This document shows, piece by piece, positions 16,116-24,389 of a stretch of 64,000 bases of DNA (position 1 is its first letter; every line of letters starts with the position of its first letter). The DNA comes from LMUY01 sp964235495. GTDB taxonomy: Bacteria > Pseudomonadota > Alphaproteobacteria > Acetobacterales > Acetobacteraceae. Under the pieces are notes generated by a model, which saw only the letters and a program-made list of their open reading frames with translations, ran no database searches and had not been told where the DNA came from. The position numbers were made by a program, and so were the translations under genes. The stretch is from contig CAXSAX010000013.1 in the NCBI GenBank assembly GCA_964235495.1, positions 1-64,000 on the forward strand, read 5' to 3'.

Positions 16116-16587
16116 GGCCGGCGGCCAGGAGGGCGCGCAGGTCCGGCAGCGCCAGCGCGATGCACCCGGCGGTGCCGGCGTAGTCCGGCCGGGCCACGTG
16201 CAGGAAGATGGCGGAGCCGTCGCCGCGCCGGACCGGCGCATCGTTCCAGCCGAGCACGCCCACCAGGTCGTAGAGGCCGTCCGGACGCCACAGCGCCTCG
16301 TGCCGGCCGGCATAGGGGGTTTGCACCGGGCGGTTGTACGCCGGGTCGGCGGGGTCGTCGCACCAGCCGTCGGCGCGGCCGATGGGCTCGATCGGCACGG
16401 CGGTGCGGGGGGCGGCGCCGCGGTCGGCGCGGAACAGCACCCGGCGCAGCGGCAGCAGCCCGGCGGGGGTGGCCTCGTCGCCCTCCTGCTTGTTCAGCCG
16501 CACGCCGGCCCGCCCCAGGCAGCAGCGCCACTGCGCGCCGCCGAGCCGGATGAAGCCGTGCGAGACCACCGCTTCCATCAGCCCCAC
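16084..16587 (-). CDS. L,D-transpeptidase (YkuD) catalytic-domain protein
   Basis: A 167-residue protein made almost entirely of a YkuD domain. The catalytic pattern is HVARPDYAGTAGCIAL, with His130 and Cys142 as the expected dyad; Cys142 would attack the tetrapeptide donor when 3-3 peptidoglycan cross-links form or lipoproteins are attached. The early VRLNKQEGDEATPAGLLPL segment (about residue 29) is the typical substrate-loop start. No signal peptide or lipobox is seen, which is odd for a periplasmic enzyme; members of this short group are annotated in many alphaproteobacteria without one. The gene lies 8 bases downstream of ribA, probably in the same transcript. Confidence 0.85.
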   Translation of the reverse strand: MGLMEAVVSHGFIRLGGAQWRCCLGRAGVRLNKQEGDEATPAGLLPLRRVLFRADRGAAPRTAVPIEPIGRADGWCDDPADPAYNRPVQTPYAGRHEALWRPDGLYDLVGVLGWNDAPVRRGDGSAIFLHVARPDYAGTAGCIALALPDLRALLAAGLTAVRVPDPG

Positions 16588-16594
16588 TCGCCCG

Positions 16595-17671
16595 TCATTC
16601 CGGCAGGTGGCCGAAGCGGGCCGCCTTGGTTTGCAGGTAGCGGTCGTTCACCCCGTTGGCGGCGAACAGCAGGCTTTCCCGCCCGGCCACGTCGATGCCA
16701 TGGGCGGCCAGGGCGGCCAGCTTCTCGGGGTTGTTGGTCAGCAGGCGGACCCGGGTCAGCCCCAGCTGGCGCAGCATGGCGGCGGCGACCAGGAAGTCCC
16801 GCTCGTCCGCTGCGAAGCCGAGCGCGCGGTTGGCGTCCAGCGTGTCCAGGCCGCCGTCCTGCAAGGCGTAGGCGCGCAGCTTGTTGGGCAGGCCGATGCC
16901 GCGCCCCTCCTGCGCCAGGTAGAGCAGGGCGCCCGCGCCCTCGGCCGCCATGCGCCGGATCGCGCCGCGCAGCTGCGGCCCGCAATCGCAGCGCAGGCTG
17001 CCCAGCAGGTCGCCGGTGAAGCATTCGGAGTGGATACGCACCAGGGGGGCCGCAGCCTGCTCCGGGCGGCCGACCAGGATGGCGTATTGATCGGTGCCGG
17101 TGCCCGGCGCGCGGAAGGCGACCACGCGGGCGTCAGCCACGTCCTCCAGCGGCACGGCCGCCTCGCTGACCTTGACCACGGCGGCGGCGCTGAGGGCGGC
17201 GTGGCCCAGCACGTCGGCCGGTGCCGCGCCGATGCGGCCCGGGGCGGCGACGGCCAGCACCGCCGGCAGCAGCCGGGCGAGCACGGCCAGCGCCAGGGCC
17301 GCCTCGGCGCCGTCCGGCAATGCCATGGGCGGCGGGAGCTGGGCCGCGAGGCCGAAGGTCGGGTCCGCCAGGGCGCGCAACGCATCGAGGCTCAGCCCGT
17401 CCGCCGCGAAGGCCGCGATGCCGGCGGGCGGGCGGGCCAGCAGGGCGGCGGCGCGCGACGGGGCGAGCAGCAGCGTGGCCGGGCCGGGGGCCATGCGGGC
17501 CAAGGCGGCGCGGCCTGCCCCGTCCAGCGTCTCGACCGCGACCATGGCCAGCGGGACGGCGGCGGCGAGCACGGCGGGCATGCCGCGGCGCAGGGCGGTC
17601 GCCGCGGCTTCGACGGCTTGCAGCCGCTGCATGGAGGTCAGGATGGGGGCGGGATGGTCCGGCATACTCAA
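16595..17671 (-). CDS. ribA: GTP cyclohydrolase II (RibA) with N-terminal extension
   Basis: A 358-residue RibA that opens GTP in the first step of riboflavin synthesis. The catalytic domain occupies about residues 165-358. The zinc ligands are Cys217, Cys228 and Cys230 (SECFTGDLLGSLRCDCG), the substrate segment is LYLAQEGRGIGLPNKLRAY, and VRLLTNNPEKLAAL lies near the C-terminus. The first 160 residues are Ala-rich and keep the rough layout of a DHBP-synthase (RibB) domain but without its acidic metal motif, so I read it as a degenerate RibB remnant rather than an active bifunctional enzyme. A second in-frame ATG is at 17665. Confidence 0.92.
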   Translation of the reverse strand: MSMPDHPAPILTSMQRLQAVEAAATALRRGMPAVLAAAVPLAMVAVETLDGAGRAALARMAPGPATLLLAPSRAAALLARPPAGIAAFAADGLSLDALRALADPTFGLAAQLPPPMALPDGAEAALALAVLARLLPAVLAVAAPGRIGAAPADVLGHAALSAAAVVKVSEAAVPLEDVADARVVAFRAPGTGTDQYAILVGRPEQAAAPLVRIHSECFTGDLLGSLRCDCGPQLRGAIRRMAAEGAGALLYLAQEGRGIGLPNKLRAYALQDGGLDTLDANRALGFAADERDFLVAAAMLRQLGLTRVRLLTNNPEKLAALAAHGIDVAGRESLLFAANGVNDRYLQTKAARFGHLPE

Positions 17672-17943
17672 CCAGGTTCGGGTCTGCGGTCGGCCGCCCG
17701 GTGGCGGGTGGCCGGCTGCGATATGGGCGATGGCGCCGTGGCGCGGCCCCTGTCATCACGGAAATGTGTGGCGTTGGCGCGAGCCTTGCGCCGCCTGCCG
17801 GACCAGTCATCGCGTTGTGATGTCGAACCGAACAGTGTCACGAGATGTTGGTTGGGCGATGGGGCCTTGCAGCAGGCGGGGCGGTCTCCGGCCGCCATGG
17901 CATGGCCGGAGGGATTGATGGTCATAAACAAAGGATTTCGCTG

Positions 17944-18660
17944 ATGGCGGGCGAGCGCCCTATCCTGATCGTGGACGACGACCTGTCGCTTCGCGAAACC
18001 CTGGTGGAGCAGCTGCAGTTCGAGGGGGAGTTCTCCGCGGACGAGGCCGGCTCCATCGGCGAGGCGGAAGGCAAGGTGACGGCCAAGGATTCGCGCTTCG
18101 ACGCGGTGATCCTGGACGTGGGCCTGCCGGACGGGGACGGGCGGGACCTGTGCGCCAGCCTGCGCCGCCAGGGCATGCGGATGCCGATCATCATGCTGAC
18201 CGGCTCGGACGACGAGGCGGACGTGGTGCGCGGCCTGGATTCCGGCGCCAACGACTACATCGCCAAGCCGTTCCGGCTGGCCGAGCTGCTGGCCCGGCTG
18301 CGCGCCCAGCTGCGCATCTTCGAGAACAGCGAGGACGCGGTGTTCACCATCGGGCCGTACACCTTCCGTCCCTCCGCCAAGCTGCTGCAGGAGCCGGTGA
18401 AGAACCGCCGCATCCGGCTGACGGAGAAGGAGGCGGCGATCCTGAAGTTCCTGTATCGCGCCGGCACCAAGCCGGTGGCGCGCCAGGTGCTGCTGAACGA
18501 GGTGTGGGGCTACAACGCCGCCGTCACCACCCACACGCTGGAGACGCACATCTACCGGCTGCGGCAGAAGATCGAACCCGACCCGGGCAACGCGCGGCTG
18601 CTGGTGACGGAGGGCGGCGGCTACCGGCTCGACCCGCAGGGCGTGCCGCCGGTCGCCTGA
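17944..18660 (+). CDS. OmpR/PhoB-family response regulator
   Basis: A 238-residue two-domain regulator. The receiver domain has acidic residues 11-13 (VDDD), phospho-acceptor Asp58 (VILDVGLPDG), Thr86 and Lys108 (IAKPF). The C-terminal winged helix (about 135-235) shows RIRLTEKEAAILKFL and the wing segment HTLETHIYRLRQKIE, typical of OmpR-type DNA-binding. No histidine kinase gene is adjacent, so the partner is unknown. The ATG at 17944 follows AAAGGA; a longer in-frame reading from 17845 adds residues without domain character. The 272-base gap before it holds no other gene. Confidence 0.92.
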   Translation: MAGERPILIVDDDLSLRETLVEQLQFEGEFSADEAGSIGEAEGKVTAKDSRFDAVILDVGLPDGDGRDLCASLRRQGMRMPIIMLTGSDDEADVVRGLDSGANDYIAKPFRLAELLARLRAQLRIFENSEDAVFTIGPYTFRPSAKLLQEPVKNRRIRLTEKEAAILKFLYRAGTKPVARQVLLNEVWGYNAAVTTHTLETHIYRLRQKIEPDPGNARLLVTEGGGYRLDPQGVPPVA

Positions 18661-18712
18661 CCGGCGGCACCGCGCGGCCGCCCTGCCCTGGGGGCGGGAG
18701 AGGGGTGGCCGC

Positions 18713-20053
18713 TCAGCCATGGGCGACGAAGCGCTCCAGCCAATGGATATCGTATTCGCCGGCGTTGAACGCCGGGTCGGCGGCGATGCGCTGGTGCAGC
18801 GGCAGGGTGGTCTTGATGCCCACCACCGCGAACTCCTCCAGCGCGCGGCGCAACCGGGCCAGGGCGGCGGGCCGGTCGGGCGCATGGACGATCAGCTTGG
18901 CCACCATGCTGTCGTAGTGCGGCGGCACCACGCAGCCGGCGTACAGCGCCGAGTCCACTCGCACGCCCAGGCCGCCCGGCGCGTGGAACACGTCCACCCG
19001 GCCCGGCGACGGCGCGAAGGTGTCCGGGTCCTCCGCCGTCACCCGCGCCTCGATGGCGTGGCCGCTGAACCGGATGTCCGCCTGGCCGTAGCCGAGCGGC
19101 TCGCCGGCGGCCACGCGCAGCTGCTCGCGCACCAGGTCGATACCGGTGACCATCTCCGTGACCGGATGCTCCACCTGGAGGCGGGTGTTCATCTCGATGA
19201 AGGCGAACTGGCCGTCCTGGTAGAGGAACTCCAGGGTGCCGGCGTTGCGGTAGCCCAGCTTGGCCAGCCCGGCGGTGACGGTGGCGCCCAGCGCGTCGCG
19301 CGCCGCGGCGGTCAGCGCCGGGGAGCCGGCCTCCTCCAGCAGCTTCTGGTGGCGGCGTTGCAGCGAGCAGTCGCGCTCGCCCAGGTGCACCACGGCGCCG
19401 TGCGCGTCGGCCAGCACCTGCAGCTCGATGTGGCGGGGGCGATCCAGGTATTTCTCCATGTACACCGCGTCGTTGCCGAACGCCGCCCGCGCCTCCGCCC
19501 GCGCCACCCGCCAGGCTTCGGCCAGCTCGTCCGCGGCGTGCGCCACCTTCATGCCGCGCCCGCCGCCGCCGGCCGCCGCCTTGATCAGCACTGGGTAGCC
19601 GATCCGCCCGGCGACCGCCGCCGCCTCCGTCAGGTCCGCCACGGCGCCCTCGCTGCCGGGCACCAGCGGCACGCCGAGCGAGGCCATGGCGGCCTTGGCG
19701 GTGATTTTATCGCCCATCATGCGGATATGCGCGGCGGAGGGGCCGATGAAGGTGATGCCGTGGTCCTCCACCATCTCGGCAAACCCGGCGTTCTCCGACA
19801 GGAAGCCGTAGCCCGGGTGGATCGCGTCCGCCCCGGTGATGCTGGCAGCGGTCAGGATGGCGGGGATGTTGAGGTAGCTGTCCTTCGCCGCCGCCGGGCC
19901 GATGCACACGCTTTCGTCGGCCAGGCGGACGTGCATAGCCTGCGCATCCGCCGTCGAGTGCACGGCGACGGTGGGGATGCCCTGCTCGCGGCAGGCGCGC
20001 TGGATGCGCAGCGCGATCTCGCCGCGGTTGGCGATCAGGACCTTGCTGAACAC
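18713..20053 (-). CDS. accC: Biotin carboxylase subunit of acetyl-CoA carboxylase (AccC)
   Basis: A 446-residue ATP-grasp enzyme that carboxylates biotin on AccB with bicarbonate and ATP, feeding fatty-acid synthesis. The start FSKVLIANRGEIALRI is canonical. HPGYGFLSEN lies about residue 80, the Gly-rich ATP loop GGGGRGMKV about residue 163, and EMNTRLQVEHPVTE, carrying the metal and catalytic residues, about residue 285. Length matches the family. The GTG start shares one base with the accB stop (TAGTG), so translation is coupled. It is the last gene of an aroQ-accB-accC operon. Confidence 0.97.
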   Translation of the reverse strand: MFSKVLIANRGEIALRIQRACREQGIPTVAVHSTADAQAMHVRLADESVCIGPAAAKDSYLNIPAILTAASITGADAIHPGYGFLSENAGFAEMVEDHGITFIGPSAAHIRMMGDKITAKAAMASLGVPLVPGSEGAVADLTEAAAVAGRIGYPVLIKAAAGGGGRGMKVAHAADELAEAWRVARAEARAAFGNDAVYMEKYLDRPRHIELQVLADAHGAVVHLGERDCSLQRRHQKLLEEAGSPALTAAARDALGATVTAGLAKLGYRNAGTLEFLYQDGQFAFIEMNTRLQVEHPVTEMVTGIDLVREQLRVAAGEPLGYGQADIRFSGHAIEARVTAEDPDTFAPSPGRVDVFHAPGGLGVRVDSALYAGCVVPPHYDSMVAKLIVHAPDRPAALARLRRALEEFAVVGIKTTLPLHQRIAADPAFNAGEYDIHWLERFVAHG

Positions 20054-20493
20054 TACTCCACCACGACCAGCGCCTCGCCGTACTCCACCGGCTGGCCGGA
20101 GGTGACGAGGATGCGGGTGACGGTGCCGGCGCGGGCGGCCTTGATCTGGTTGAAGGTCTTCATGGCCTCGATCAGCAGCAGCGTCTGCCCCGCCGCCACC
20201 GCCTGGCCCGGCGTCACGAACGGCGCCATGCCGGGTTCGGCGGACAGGTAGGCGATGCCGACCATGGGGCTGGTGACGGCGCCGGGATGGTCTGCCGGGT
20301 CAGGTGTTGGGAGGGGCGCCGCAACCGCGGCCGGGAGCGGGGCCGCGACCGTCAGGGCGGCCGCCACCGCGGGGGCGCGCACGACGCGGATGCGGCTGTC
20401 GCCGTCCGACACCTCGATTTCGGTCAGCCCCGTCTCGGCCAGAATCTCGGCAAGCGCACGGATTTCCGCTGTGTCGATCGGCAGCCGGCTCAT
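20053..20493 (-). CDS. accB: Biotin carboxyl carrier protein (AccB)
   Basis: A 146-residue carrier for the carboxybiotin arm. The C-terminal biotinyl domain contains EAMKTFNQI, with Lys112 as the expected biotinylation site; the canonical Met after the Lys is Thr here, seen in related species. An Ala/Pro-rich flexible linker (about residues 38-65) joins it to a short N-terminal helix. The start overlaps the aroQ stop by four bases (ATGA) and the stop overlaps the accC start, so all three genes are translationally coupled. Confidence 0.96.
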   Translation of the reverse strand: MSRLPIDTAEIRALAEILAETGLTEIEVSDGDSRIRVVRAPAVAAALTVAAPLPAAVAAPLPTPDPADHPGAVTSPMVGIAYLSAEPGMAPFVTPGQAVAAGQTLLLIEAMKTFNQIKAARAGTVTRILVTSGQPVEYGEALVVVE

Positions 20494-20963
20494 TCCACGT
20501 CGGCCTGCAGCAGGTTCGCCATGGCGGTCAGCGCCAGGCCGTATCCGATGACGCCGAGGCCGCAGACGACCCCCACGGCCACGCGCGAGACGTAGGAGTG
20601 CTGCCGGAACTCCTCACGGCGGTGGATGTTGGTCAAATGCACCTCGATCACTGGCAGTTCGCTTGCCAGCAGCGCGTCCATCAGGGCGATGGAGGTGGTG
20701 GTGTAGCCGGCCGGGTTGATGACCAGGCCGGCGGCGCGGCCGCGGAACTCCTGCACCCAGGACACCAGCTCGCCCTCGTGGTTGGACTGCCGGAAGTCGA
20801 TGGCCAGGCCGAGGCCCTCCGCCGTCTCGGCGCACAACGCCTCCACGTCGTCCAGGGTCTCGCGGCCGTACAGCTCCGGCTGGCGTAGGCCGAGCATGTT
20901 CATGTTCGGGCCGTTGAGCACGGCGACCAGCGGCAGGGGACCCGGCAGGACAGATGCGGCCAT
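20490..20963 (-). CDS. aroQ: Type II 3-dehydroquinate dehydratase (AroQ)
   Basis: A 157-residue enzyme removing water from 3-dehydroquinate in the shikimate pathway. The N-terminal signature NGPNMNMLGLRQPELYG contains the catalytic Tyr at its end. The INPAGYTTTSIALMDAL block carries the Asn and substrate loop, and EVHLTNIHRREEFRQHS supplies the conserved His residues. Length matches the dodecameric type II class. It is the first gene of the coupled aroQ-accB-accC operon, a gene order common in alphaproteobacteria. The divergent thiS gene starts 86 bases away, so promoters for both lie at 20964-21049. Confidence 0.96.
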   Translation of the reverse strand: MAASVLPGPLPLVAVLNGPNMNMLGLRQPELYGRETLDDVEALCAETAEGLGLAIDFRQSNHEGELVSWVQEFRGRAAGLVINPAGYTTTSIALMDALLASELPVIEVHLTNIHRREEFRQHSYVSRVAVGVVCGLGVIGYGLALTAMANLLQADVE

Positions 20964-21049
20964 CCTCCGCGCCTACCATGCGCGCGCCGCCGCCGTCCAA
21001 TGCGCGACGCCGGGTTGAGCCGGACGCGTGGCAGGCCCATTACAGAGGC

Positions 21050-21262
21050 ATGTCCGAAACGCTCACATTGACGTTGAACGGCGAGACGCGGCGGGTCGTC
21101 GCACCCGTGACGGTGGCCGGGCTGCTGGCGCAGCTGGGGCTCGACGTGCGCAAGGTGGCGGTGGAGCGGAACGAGGCCATCGTGTCCCGCTCGCTGTACG
21201 AGGCGACCGAGCTGGCCGGCGGGGACGCGCTGGAGATCGTGCATTTCATAGGGGGCGGTTGA
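21050..21262 (+). CDS. thiS: ThiS sulfur carrier for thiazole synthesis
   Basis: A 70-residue ubiquitin-like carrier ending in Gly-Gly-Gly (FIGGG); its C-terminal Gly is thiocarboxylated to donate sulfur to the thiazole ring of thiamine. LTLTLNGETRRV opens the beta-grasp fold and VERNEAIVSR is the conserved mid-segment. AGAGGC precedes the ATG at 21050. thiG follows after two bases. I saw no THI-box riboswitch ahead of it, so regulation through thiamine pyrophosphate RNA is not supported from the sequence read. Confidence 0.95.
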   Translation: MSETLTLTLNGETRRVVAPVTVAGLLAQLGLDVRKVAVERNEAIVSRSLYEATELAGGDALEIVHFIGGG

Positions 21263-21264
21263 CC

Positions 21265-22059
21265 ATGGACACCATCATGACGACCCAGGCCGACGGCTGG
21301 ACCGTCGCCGGCCGGCATTTCCGCTCCCGCCTGGTGGTGGGCACCGGCAAGTACCGCAGCCTGGAGGAGACGGCCGCCGCGATCGAGGCGTCCGGCGCGG
21401 AGATGGTGACGGTCGCGGTGCGCCGGGTGAACCTGTCCGATCCGGACGCGCCGATGCTGCAGGACCATGTGGACCCCAAGCGCATCACCTACCTGCCGAA
21501 CACCGCCGGCTGCCACACGGCGAACGATGCGGTGCGCACCCTGCGTCTAGCGCGGGAAGTCGGCGGCTGGAACCTGGTGAAGCTGGAGGTGCTGGGGCCG
21601 CCGCCGCACCTGTACCCGGACATGGCGGGGACGTTCGAGGCGGCGGCGGCGCTGATCAAGGACGGCTTCGAGGTCATGGTGTACTGCGCCGACGACCCGG
21701 TGGCGGCCAAGCGGCTGGAGGAGATGGGCTGCGTCGCCATTATGCCGCTGGGTGCGCCGATCGGCTCCGGGTTGGGGCTGCAGAACCCGGCGATGCTGGC
21801 CATGCTGATCGAGCAGGCGGGCGTGCCGGTGCTGGTGGATGCCGGCGTCGGCACCGCGTCGGACGCGGCAATGGCGATGGAACTGGGCTGCGACGCCGTG
21901 TTGCTGAACTCCGCCATCGCCCACGCGGGCGACCCAGTGCTGATGGCGCGCGCCATGAAGGCCGGGGTGGAAGCCGGCCGCCTGGCCCACCTGGCCGGAC
22001 GCATGCCGCGGCGCATGGCAGCCGATCCGTCGAGCCCGCTGGCCGGGCTGATTCGCTAG
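21265..22059 (+). CDS. thiG: Thiazole synthase (ThiG)
   Basis: A 264-residue TIM-barrel enzyme that condenses 1-deoxy-D-xylulose 5-phosphate, a glycine-derived imine and the ThiS thiocarboxylate into the thiazole of thiamine. The family start RSRLVVGTGKYRSLEET is present. The Schiff-base Lys lies in NLVKLEVLG (about residue 109) and the phosphate-binding loop is PVLVDAGVGTASDAA. GGGGGCGG precedes the ATG. The stop is followed at once by a hairpin that looks like a terminator. No thiO or thiE adjoins. Confidence 0.96.
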   Translation: MDTIMTTQADGWTVAGRHFRSRLVVGTGKYRSLEETAAAIEASGAEMVTVAVRRVNLSDPDAPMLQDHVDPKRITYLPNTAGCHTANDAVRTLRLAREVGGWNLVKLEVLGPPPHLYPDMAGTFEAAAALIKDGFEVMVYCADDPVAAKRLEEMGCVAIMPLGAPIGSGLGLQNPAMLAMLIEQAGVPVLVDAGVGTASDAAMAMELGCDAVLLNSAIAHAGDPVLMARAMKAGVEAGRLAHLAGRMPRRMAADPSSPLAGLIR

Positions 22060-22062
22060 CCC

Positions 22063-22105
22063 GACGCTGGCTTCGCAGCCGGCGTCGCGATCACGTTTTT
22101 CGTGA
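22063..22105 (+). terminator. Hairpin terminator after thiG
   Basis: Arms 22063-22072 and 22077-22086 pair over ten positions with one G-U and a four-base loop. They are followed by a small perfect hairpin tcacg-ttttt-cgtga (22091-22105) holding a run of five T. The main stem begins four bases after the thiG stop codon. The T run is ten bases beyond the stem, so this is an imperfect rho-independent terminator. Confidence 0.5.
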
Positions 22106-22444
22106 ACGTGGTGGCTGGGCCACGCCCTATGTTGCGCTTCGGTAACTCGGCCGGCCCCGCTGCGGCGTCTTGGCGAGTATTCGGCCGGGTCTGCCAAGAG
22201 GATGGCCGGGCAAGTCCAGTTGCAGCCGTGAACTGGCGGCGACAAGCAACAATGGCTCAAACCGGCTTCATAAAAGCGGTATAAAGCTCGAAGGCTTGCG
22301 ACGGCATTGTGGTTTGCACAGCACAGTTTGCCGCCTGTGGCAGACGACGCATTGCGATTGCGCACCAGTTACCGCTTGCAGCCGGCCAAGCTCGCGGGCT
22401 GACTGGCTTTGCCGACCGATCCGGTGGCGAAGGAGCCTTGCCGC
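22106..22444. other. Intergenic region, thiG to rlpA-like gene
   Basis: A 339-base stretch without a supported gene. Base composition is less GC-rich than the flanks. It holds TATAAA at about 22279-22284, a possible -10 box with no good partner at the right spacing, and a G/C-rich end before the start of the RlpA-like gene. The short frames across it have poor third-position GC and no family character. It probably carries the promoter of the RlpA-like gene. Confidence 0.4.
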
Positions 22445-22987
22445 ATGTCTTTTAAGCGTTTGTTGCTGCCGACCTTTACCCTGGCCGTGATGGGGTCCGC
22501 CGCGGTCGGGGCGCAAAGCGTGGGGATGGCGTCATGGTATGGCGAGCGGCACGACGGGCTACGCACCAGTTCCGGCGCGGTGTTCGACCAGGAGAGCATG
22601 ACGGCCGCCAGCCGCAGCCTGCCGCTCGGCCGCCGGGTGCGGGTGACGATGCAGGAGACCGGCCGCTCCGTCGTCGTGCTGGTCAATGACCGGATGGGGG
22701 GACGCAGCTCCATCATCGACCTGGCCAAGGGGGCGGCGCGCGAGATCGGCCTGCTCGGCCGCGGGCGCGGCATGGTGTCGATCGACACGGCGGACGACGA
22801 GCCGGTCGAGATCGCGGAGGCTGAGGATGACGGCGCGCCCGGCACGCCCGAAAGCCAGCCGCGCCGCCACGGTCGGCGCCGGGCCAGCATCCGACTCGTC
22901 TCGTGCTGCAACCTGGGCTCGGCGGCTCCCTCGGCAACCCTGGGCCGCGGCGTCAGGCGGCAGCACGCGGCGCGTCGCCAGGCCTGA
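22445..22987 (+). CDS. RlpA-family double-psi beta-barrel protein
   Basis: A 180-residue exported protein. A signal peptide ends near residue 23 (LAVMGSAAVGAQS). The DPBB/RlpA domain follows (about 26-120), with GMASWYGERHDGLRTSSGAVFD, MTAASRSLPLGRRVRV and VVLVNDRMGGRSSIIDLAKGAAREIGL, which carries the Asp thought to act in glycan cleavage. Related RlpA proteins cleave naked glycan strands at the septum. The C-terminus is basic and unlike the SPOR domain of longer RlpA proteins, so septal targeting is doubtful. A lipobox is not evident. Confidence 0.88.
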   Translation: MSFKRLLLPTFTLAVMGSAAVGAQSVGMASWYGERHDGLRTSSGAVFDQESMTAASRSLPLGRRVRVTMQETGRSVVVLVNDRMGGRSSIIDLAKGAAREIGLLGRGRGMVSIDTADDEPVEIAEAEDDGAPGTPESQPRRHGRRRASIRLVSCCNLGSAAPSATLGRGVRRQHAARRQA

Positions 22988-23092
22988 GGCGGCGTCCCTC
23001 GAACAGGCTGTACTTACAACCCTTTAACCATCTTTGGATTTTCTTGGGCCAAGCCGAAATTTCCGCTTGCGCCCACCTCCCTAGGGTCCTAT

Positions 23093-23254
23093 TTGCGCAT
23101 CCCACGCAGCAACGCACGTGCCTCTGACCTTCGGGTTACGCAACGACGTCAAGCGTTCTGGCAAGCGACTTCCTACCGCTGGTTCGTTCGACCGTTTCGT
23201 CAACTCCCGCTCCACCGCCGTAACAGGTGGGCGGCAATCAGAAGGCTCAGTGCG
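23093..23254 (+). promoter_or_regulatory. Candidate leader RNA with in-frame upstream reading frame before the decarboxylase
   Basis: The reading frame of the downstream decarboxylase stays open upstream to 23093 and would encode an Arg- and aromatic-rich 54-residue stretch (including SYRWFVRPF). The family does not have such an extension and the ATG at 23255 has AGAAGG ahead of it, so I treat 23093-23254 as leader. It holds complementary arms (ccacc at 23212 and ggtgg at 23226, flanked by ccgc/gcgg). A speF-type leader is known upstream of ornithine decarboxylases in alphaproteobacteria. That identity is inference; I could not match a consensus. Confidence 0.4.
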
Positions 23255-24385
23255 ATGACCCCAAAGATCGCGCAGTTCCTGGCCGACTCGCGTCCGGCCA
23301 CTCCCTGCCTTGTCCTTGACATGGACCGTGTGGAGGAGAACTACCGTGCGATCAGCCATGCCCTGCCGCTGGCCCGTATCTACTATGCCGTGAAGGCGAA
23401 CCCGGCCGCGCCGATCCTGGAGCGGCTGGTGGGCTTGGGCAGCGCGTTCGACGCGGCGTCCTACGAGGAGGTCGCCCTGTGCCTCGGCGCGGGCGCGGCG
23501 CCGGCGGCGATCTCGTTCGGCAACACGATCAAGAAAGTATCCGCCATCCAGCGTGCCCACGCCGCCGGGGTGAGCATGTTCGCCTTCGACTCGAGCGAGG
23601 AGATGGAGAAGCTGGCGGAGCATGCGCCGGGCAGCCGGGTGTATTGCCGCCTGCTGGTGGAGAACAAGGGCGCCGACTGGCCGCTGTCCCGCAAGTTCGG
23701 CACCACGGTCGAGCGCGCGCGCGAGCTGATGATCCGCGCCGGCCAGATAGGCCTCGATCCGTACGGCCTGTCGTTCCACGTCGGCAGCCAGCAGATGGAC
23801 ACGGCCGCCTACGAGGTCGCCATCGGCCAGGTGGCGATGCTGTTCACCGACCTGGCAGACGCCGGGGTGAACCTGCGCATGGTCAACCTCGGCGGCGGCT
23901 TCCCCGTGCGCTACCGCGACGAGGTGCCGACGGTGGACCGGTTCGCCCAGGCGATCATGCACGCCATGACCGAGCATTTCGGCAATCATCTGCCGGAGAT
24001 CCTGGTCGAGCCGGGGCGAAGCATGGTCGGCGACGCGGGCGTGGTGCGCTCGGAGGTGGTGCTGGTCAGCCGCCGCGTCCCCGGCGACCCGACCCGCTGG
24101 GTGTACCTCGACATCGGCCGCTTCGGCGGGCTGGCCGAGACGGAGGGCGAGTCGATCAAGTACCGCATCCAGACGATGCATGACGGCGAGGCGACCGGGC
24201 CCGTCTGCATCGCAGGCCCCACCTGCGACGGCGCCGACATCCTCTACGAGCGCAGCAACTACCGCCTGCCGCTCTCGCTCGCCCATGGCGAGACGGTCGA
24301 TCTGATGGCGGCCGGCGCTTACGTGACTACCTATGCCAGCCAGCGCTTCAACGGCTTCGCGCCGCTGGCGGAACACTACATCTAA
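23255..24385 (+). CDS. Ornithine (lysine/ornithine) decarboxylase, fold III PLP enzyme
   Basis: A 376-residue alanine-racemase-fold PLP decarboxylase that makes putrescine from ornithine, possibly cadaverine from lysine. The PLP Lys is Lys47 (IYYAVKANP). SFHVGSQQMD holds the conserved His. VNLGGGFPVRY and EPGRSMVGDAG are the Gly-rich phosphate-binding segments. GPTCDGADILYE near residue 327 supplies the active-site Cys-Asp contributed by the second subunit. The size is that of short alphaproteobacterial ODCs, not the long bacterial fold I enzymes. A long leader (23093-23254) precedes it, and a GST-like gene follows after four bases. Confidence 0.92.
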   Translation: MTPKIAQFLADSRPATPCLVLDMDRVEENYRAISHALPLARIYYAVKANPAAPILERLVGLGSAFDAASYEEVALCLGAGAAPAAISFGNTIKKVSAIQRAHAAGVSMFAFDSSEEMEKLAEHAPGSRVYCRLLVENKGADWPLSRKFGTTVERARELMIRAGQIGLDPYGLSFHVGSQQMDTAAYEVAIGQVAMLFTDLADAGVNLRMVNLGGGFPVRYRDEVPTVDRFAQAIMHAMTEHFGNHLPEILVEPGRSMVGDAGVVRSEVVLVSRRVPGDPTRWVYLDIGRFGGLAETEGESIKYRIQTMHDGEATGPVCIAGPTCDGADILYERSNYRLPLSLAHGETVDLMAAGAYVTTYASQRFNGFAPLAEHYI

Positions 24386-24389
24386 GGCG

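Noticed and set aside
20964..21049. Possible TPP riboswitch ahead of thiS
   Set aside because: The gap to the divergent aroQ is only 86 bases and I find no THI-box-like conserved bases.
23022..23030. CtrA-like half site TTAACCAT upstream of the decarboxylase
   Set aside because: Only one half site is clear, with no second TTAA at the right spacing, so chance cannot be excluded.
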